Shown: positions 61,309 to 64,000 of the stretch, in pieces
Numbering within the stretch: position 1 is the stretch's first letter
Layout of the letters: each line of letters opens with the position of its first letter
Assembly: GCA_032622095.1 (NCBI GenBank)
Contig: CP136068.1
Location: 187,293,309-187,357,308, forward strand
Direction: 5' to 3'
From: Siphonodentalium dalli
Taxonomy: Eukaryota; Mollusca; Scaphopoda; Gadilida; Siphonodentaliidae
Length of the DNA stretch: 64,000 bases
Made by a program: the position numbers and the translations under genes
The notes under the pieces: model-generated
The model's input: the letters and a program-made list of their open reading frames with translations, nothing else
Told to the model about the DNA's origin: nothing
Database searches by the model: none

Positions 61309-64000
61309 GTTGACGTAGGTTCTCGGCCTTGTAAATGGATAAGGACCGCCAGCTGTAATATTATTATATGTTGACGTAGGTTCTCGGCCTTGTACATGGA
61401 TATGGACGGCCAGCTGTAATATTATTATATGTTGACGTAGGTTCTCGGCCTTGTAAATGGACATGGACGGCCAGCTGTAATATTATTATATGTTGACGTA
61501 GGATCGCGGCCTTGTACATGGATATGGACGGCCAGCTGTAATATTATTATATGTTGACGTAGGGTCGCGACCTTGTACATGGATATGGACGGCCAGCTGT
61601 AATATTATTATATGTTGACGTAGGATCGCGACCTTGTACATGGATATGGACGGCCAGCTGTAATATTATTATATGTTGACGTAGGGTCGCGACCTTGTAC
61701 ATGGATATGGACGGCCAGCTGTAATATTATTATATGTTGACGTAGGTTCTCTGCCTTGTACATGGATATGGACGGCCAGCTGTAATATTATTATATGTTG
61801 ACGTAGGATCGCGACCTTGTACATGGATATGGACCGCCAGCTGTAATATTATTATATGTTGACGTAGGATCGCGACCTTGTACATGGATATGGATGACGT
61901 AGGATCGCGACCTTGTACATGGATATGGACGGCCAGCTGTAATATTATTATATGTTGACGTAGGATCGCGACCTTGTACATGGATATGGACCGCCAGCTG
62001 TAATATTATTATATGGATGACGTAGGGTCGCGACCTTGTACATGGATATGGACCGCCAGCTGTAATATTATTATATGTTGACGTAGGGTCGCGACCTTGT
62101 ACATGGATATGGACCGCCAGCTGTAATATTATTATATGTTGACGTAGGGTCGCGACCTTGTACATGGATATGGACCGCCAGCTGTAATATTATTATATGT
62201 TGACGTAGGGTCGCGACCTTGTACATGGATATGGACCGCCAGCTGTAATATTATTATATGTTGACGTAGGGTCGCGACCTTGTACATGGATATGGACCGC
62301 CAGCTGTAATATTATTATATGTTGACGTAGGGTCGCGACCTTGTACATGGATATGGATGACGTAGGATCGCGACCTTGTACATGTATATGGACGGCCAGC
62401 TGTAATATTATTATATGTTGACGTAGGGTCGCGACCTTGTACATGGATATGGATGACGTAGGTTCGCGACCTTGTACATGGATATGGATGACGTAGGATC
62501 GCGACCATGTAAATGGATATGGATGACGTAGGATCGCGACCTTGTACATGGATATGGACCGCCACCTGTAATATTATTATATGTTGACGTAGGATCGCGT
62601 ACTTTTACATGGATATGGACGGCCAGCTGTAATATTATTATATGTTGACGTAGGGTCGCGACCTTGTACATGGATATGGATGACGTAGGATCGCGACCTT
62701 GTACATGGATATGGATGACGTAGGATCGCGACCTTGTACATGGATATGGATGACGTAGGATCGCGACATTGTACATGGATATGGACCGCCAGCTGTAATA
62801 TTATTATATGTTGACGTAGGGTCGCGACCTTGTACATGGATATGGACCGCCAGCTGTAATATTATTATATGTTGACGTAGGATCGCGACCTTTTACATGG
62901 ATATGGACGGCCAGCTGTAATATTATTACATGTTGACGTAGGATCGCGACCTTGTACATGGAATATGGATGACGTAGGATCGCGACCTTGTACATGGATA
63001 TGGATGACGTAGGATCGCGACTTTGTACATGGATATGGATGACGTAGGCTCGCGACCTTGTACATGGATATGGATGACGTAGGATCGCGACCTTGTACAT
63101 GGATATGGATGACGTAGGGTCGCGACCTTGTACCTGGATAAGGACGGCCGGCTGTAATATTATTATATGTTGACGTAGGATCGCGACCTTGTACATGGAT
63201 ATGGATGACGTAGGGTCGCGACCTTGTACATGGATATGGATGACGTAGGGTCGCGACCTTGTACATGGATATGGATGACGTAGGGTCGCGACCTTGTACA
63301 TGGATATGGATGACGTAGGATCGCGACCTTGTACATGGATATGGACCGCCAGCTGTAATATTATTATATGTTGACGTAGGATCGCGACCTTTTACATGGA
63401 TATGGACTGCCAGTTGTAATATTATTATATGTTGACGTAGGATCGCGACCTTGTACATGGATATGGATGACGTAGGGTCGCGACCTTGTACATGGATATG
63501 GATGACGTAGGATCGCGACCTTGTACATGGATATGGAGGACGTAGGATCGCGACCTTGTACATGGATATGGATGACGTAGGATCGCGACCTTGTACATGG
63601 ATATGGAGGACGTAGGATCGCGACCTTGTACATGGATATGGACGGCCAGCTGTAATATTATTATATGTTGACGTAGGTTCGCGACCTTGTACATGGAATA
63701 TGGATGACGTAGGATCGCGACCTTGTACATGGATATGGACGGCCAGCTGTAATATTATTATATGTTGACGTAGGATCGCGACCTTGTACATGGATATGGA
63801 TGACGTAGGATCGCGACATTGTACATGGATATGGATGACGTAGGATCGCGACCTTGTACATGGATATGGATGACGTAGGGTCGCGACCTTGTACATGGAT
63901 ATGGAGGACGTAGGATCGCGACCTTGTACATGGATATGGACGGCCAGCTGTAATATTATTATATGTTGACGTAGGATCGCGACCTTGTACATGGAATATG
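61309..64000. repeat. Compound minisatellite: 61-bp and 35-bp units
   Basis: Long unit: TGACGTAGGATCGCGACC, TTGTACATGGATATGGA, then CGGCCAGCTGTAATATTATT and ATATGT (61 bp). Short unit: the first 35 bp only. From 61309 to about 62340 mostly long units, then mixed. It continues past the window end. All reading frames in it (up to 375 codons, minus strand) are products of the repeat. Confidence 0.95.

Noticed and set aside
61730-63992. Long minus-strand reading frames of up to 375 codons in the terminal array
   Set aside because: They consist only of translated 61/35-bp repeat units in several frames, with no codon-level selection visible.
61309-64000. CRISPR-like array
   Set aside because: Units abut without unique spacers, and the setting is eukaryotic.

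Overview
This is eukaryotic, animal-type genomic DNA: AT-rich, repeat-dense, with almost no host coding sequence. The LTR, LINE, Helitron and MITE mixture, the env-bearing Ty3/Gypsy element, the TatD-carrying Gypsy element and a secreted PAN/Apple-type exon suggest a marine invertebrate. A mollusc or another lophotrochozoan is my best guess, but the species cannot be fixed from sequence alone. Nearly everything is mobile or repetitive DNA in several age layers.

Region by region. (1) 1 to about 14650, minus strand: a very large env-bearing Ty3/Gypsy (errantivirus-like) element. In its own direction it has a 5' LTR with TATA box and poly(A) signal, a primer site, a leader holding a 29-bp minisatellite, a strong splice donor, a 163-codon ORF, gag, a T_TTA_AAC slippery site, protease-RT, RNase H-integrase, a T_TTA_AAA heptamer on the integrase stop, an integrase C-terminal segment, a 4-kb repeat-rich interval with two related small genes on the OPPOSITE strand, and an F-like env behind a splice acceptor. 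Its 3' LTR lies outside the window. (2) About 16.1-22.04 kb, plus strand: a non-LTR retrotransposon with ORF1, EN-RT ORF2 (one in-frame TGA), a terminal hairpin and a TA tail. (3) 22.4-23.1 kb: a decayed KRBA2/Ginger-like integrase. (4) 25.3-25.9 kb: a ~177-bp satellite; 26.0-29.3 kb: a large foldback element with a satellite-like core. (5) 29.3-36.5 kb: intergenic DNA, a MITE, and the only plausible host exon (secreted PAN/Apple type, minus strand, 33575-33881). (6) 36.53-38.23 kb: two Helitron-like elements head to tail; 39.63-39.85 kb: a 220-bp nested palindrome. (7) 41.01-51.32 kb, minus strand: a young Ty3/Gypsy element with near-identical LTRs and a 4-bp target duplication. Its Gag starts with a helix-hairpin-helix module, gag-pol sits on an A_AAA_AAA slippery site, and a splice-acceptor-preceded third gene encodes two C2H2 fingers plus a TatD nuclease with all metal ligands kept. 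It carries a 1465-bp internal tandem duplication. (8) 51.3-61.2 kb: retroelement debris, four MITE or foldback elements, a third Helitron-like element and palindromic tandem repeats. (9) 61.3 kb to the end: a minisatellite built from 61-bp and 35-bp unit forms.

How parts work together: both LTR elements use the same logic. Gag-Pol comes from a -1 frameshift, and a downstream gene (env in one, ZnF-TatD in the other) would come from a spliced RNA. The strongest candidates for something undescribed are the HhH-Gag plus spliced ZnF-TatD Gypsy element, and the ambisense small-gene interval inside the env-bearing element.
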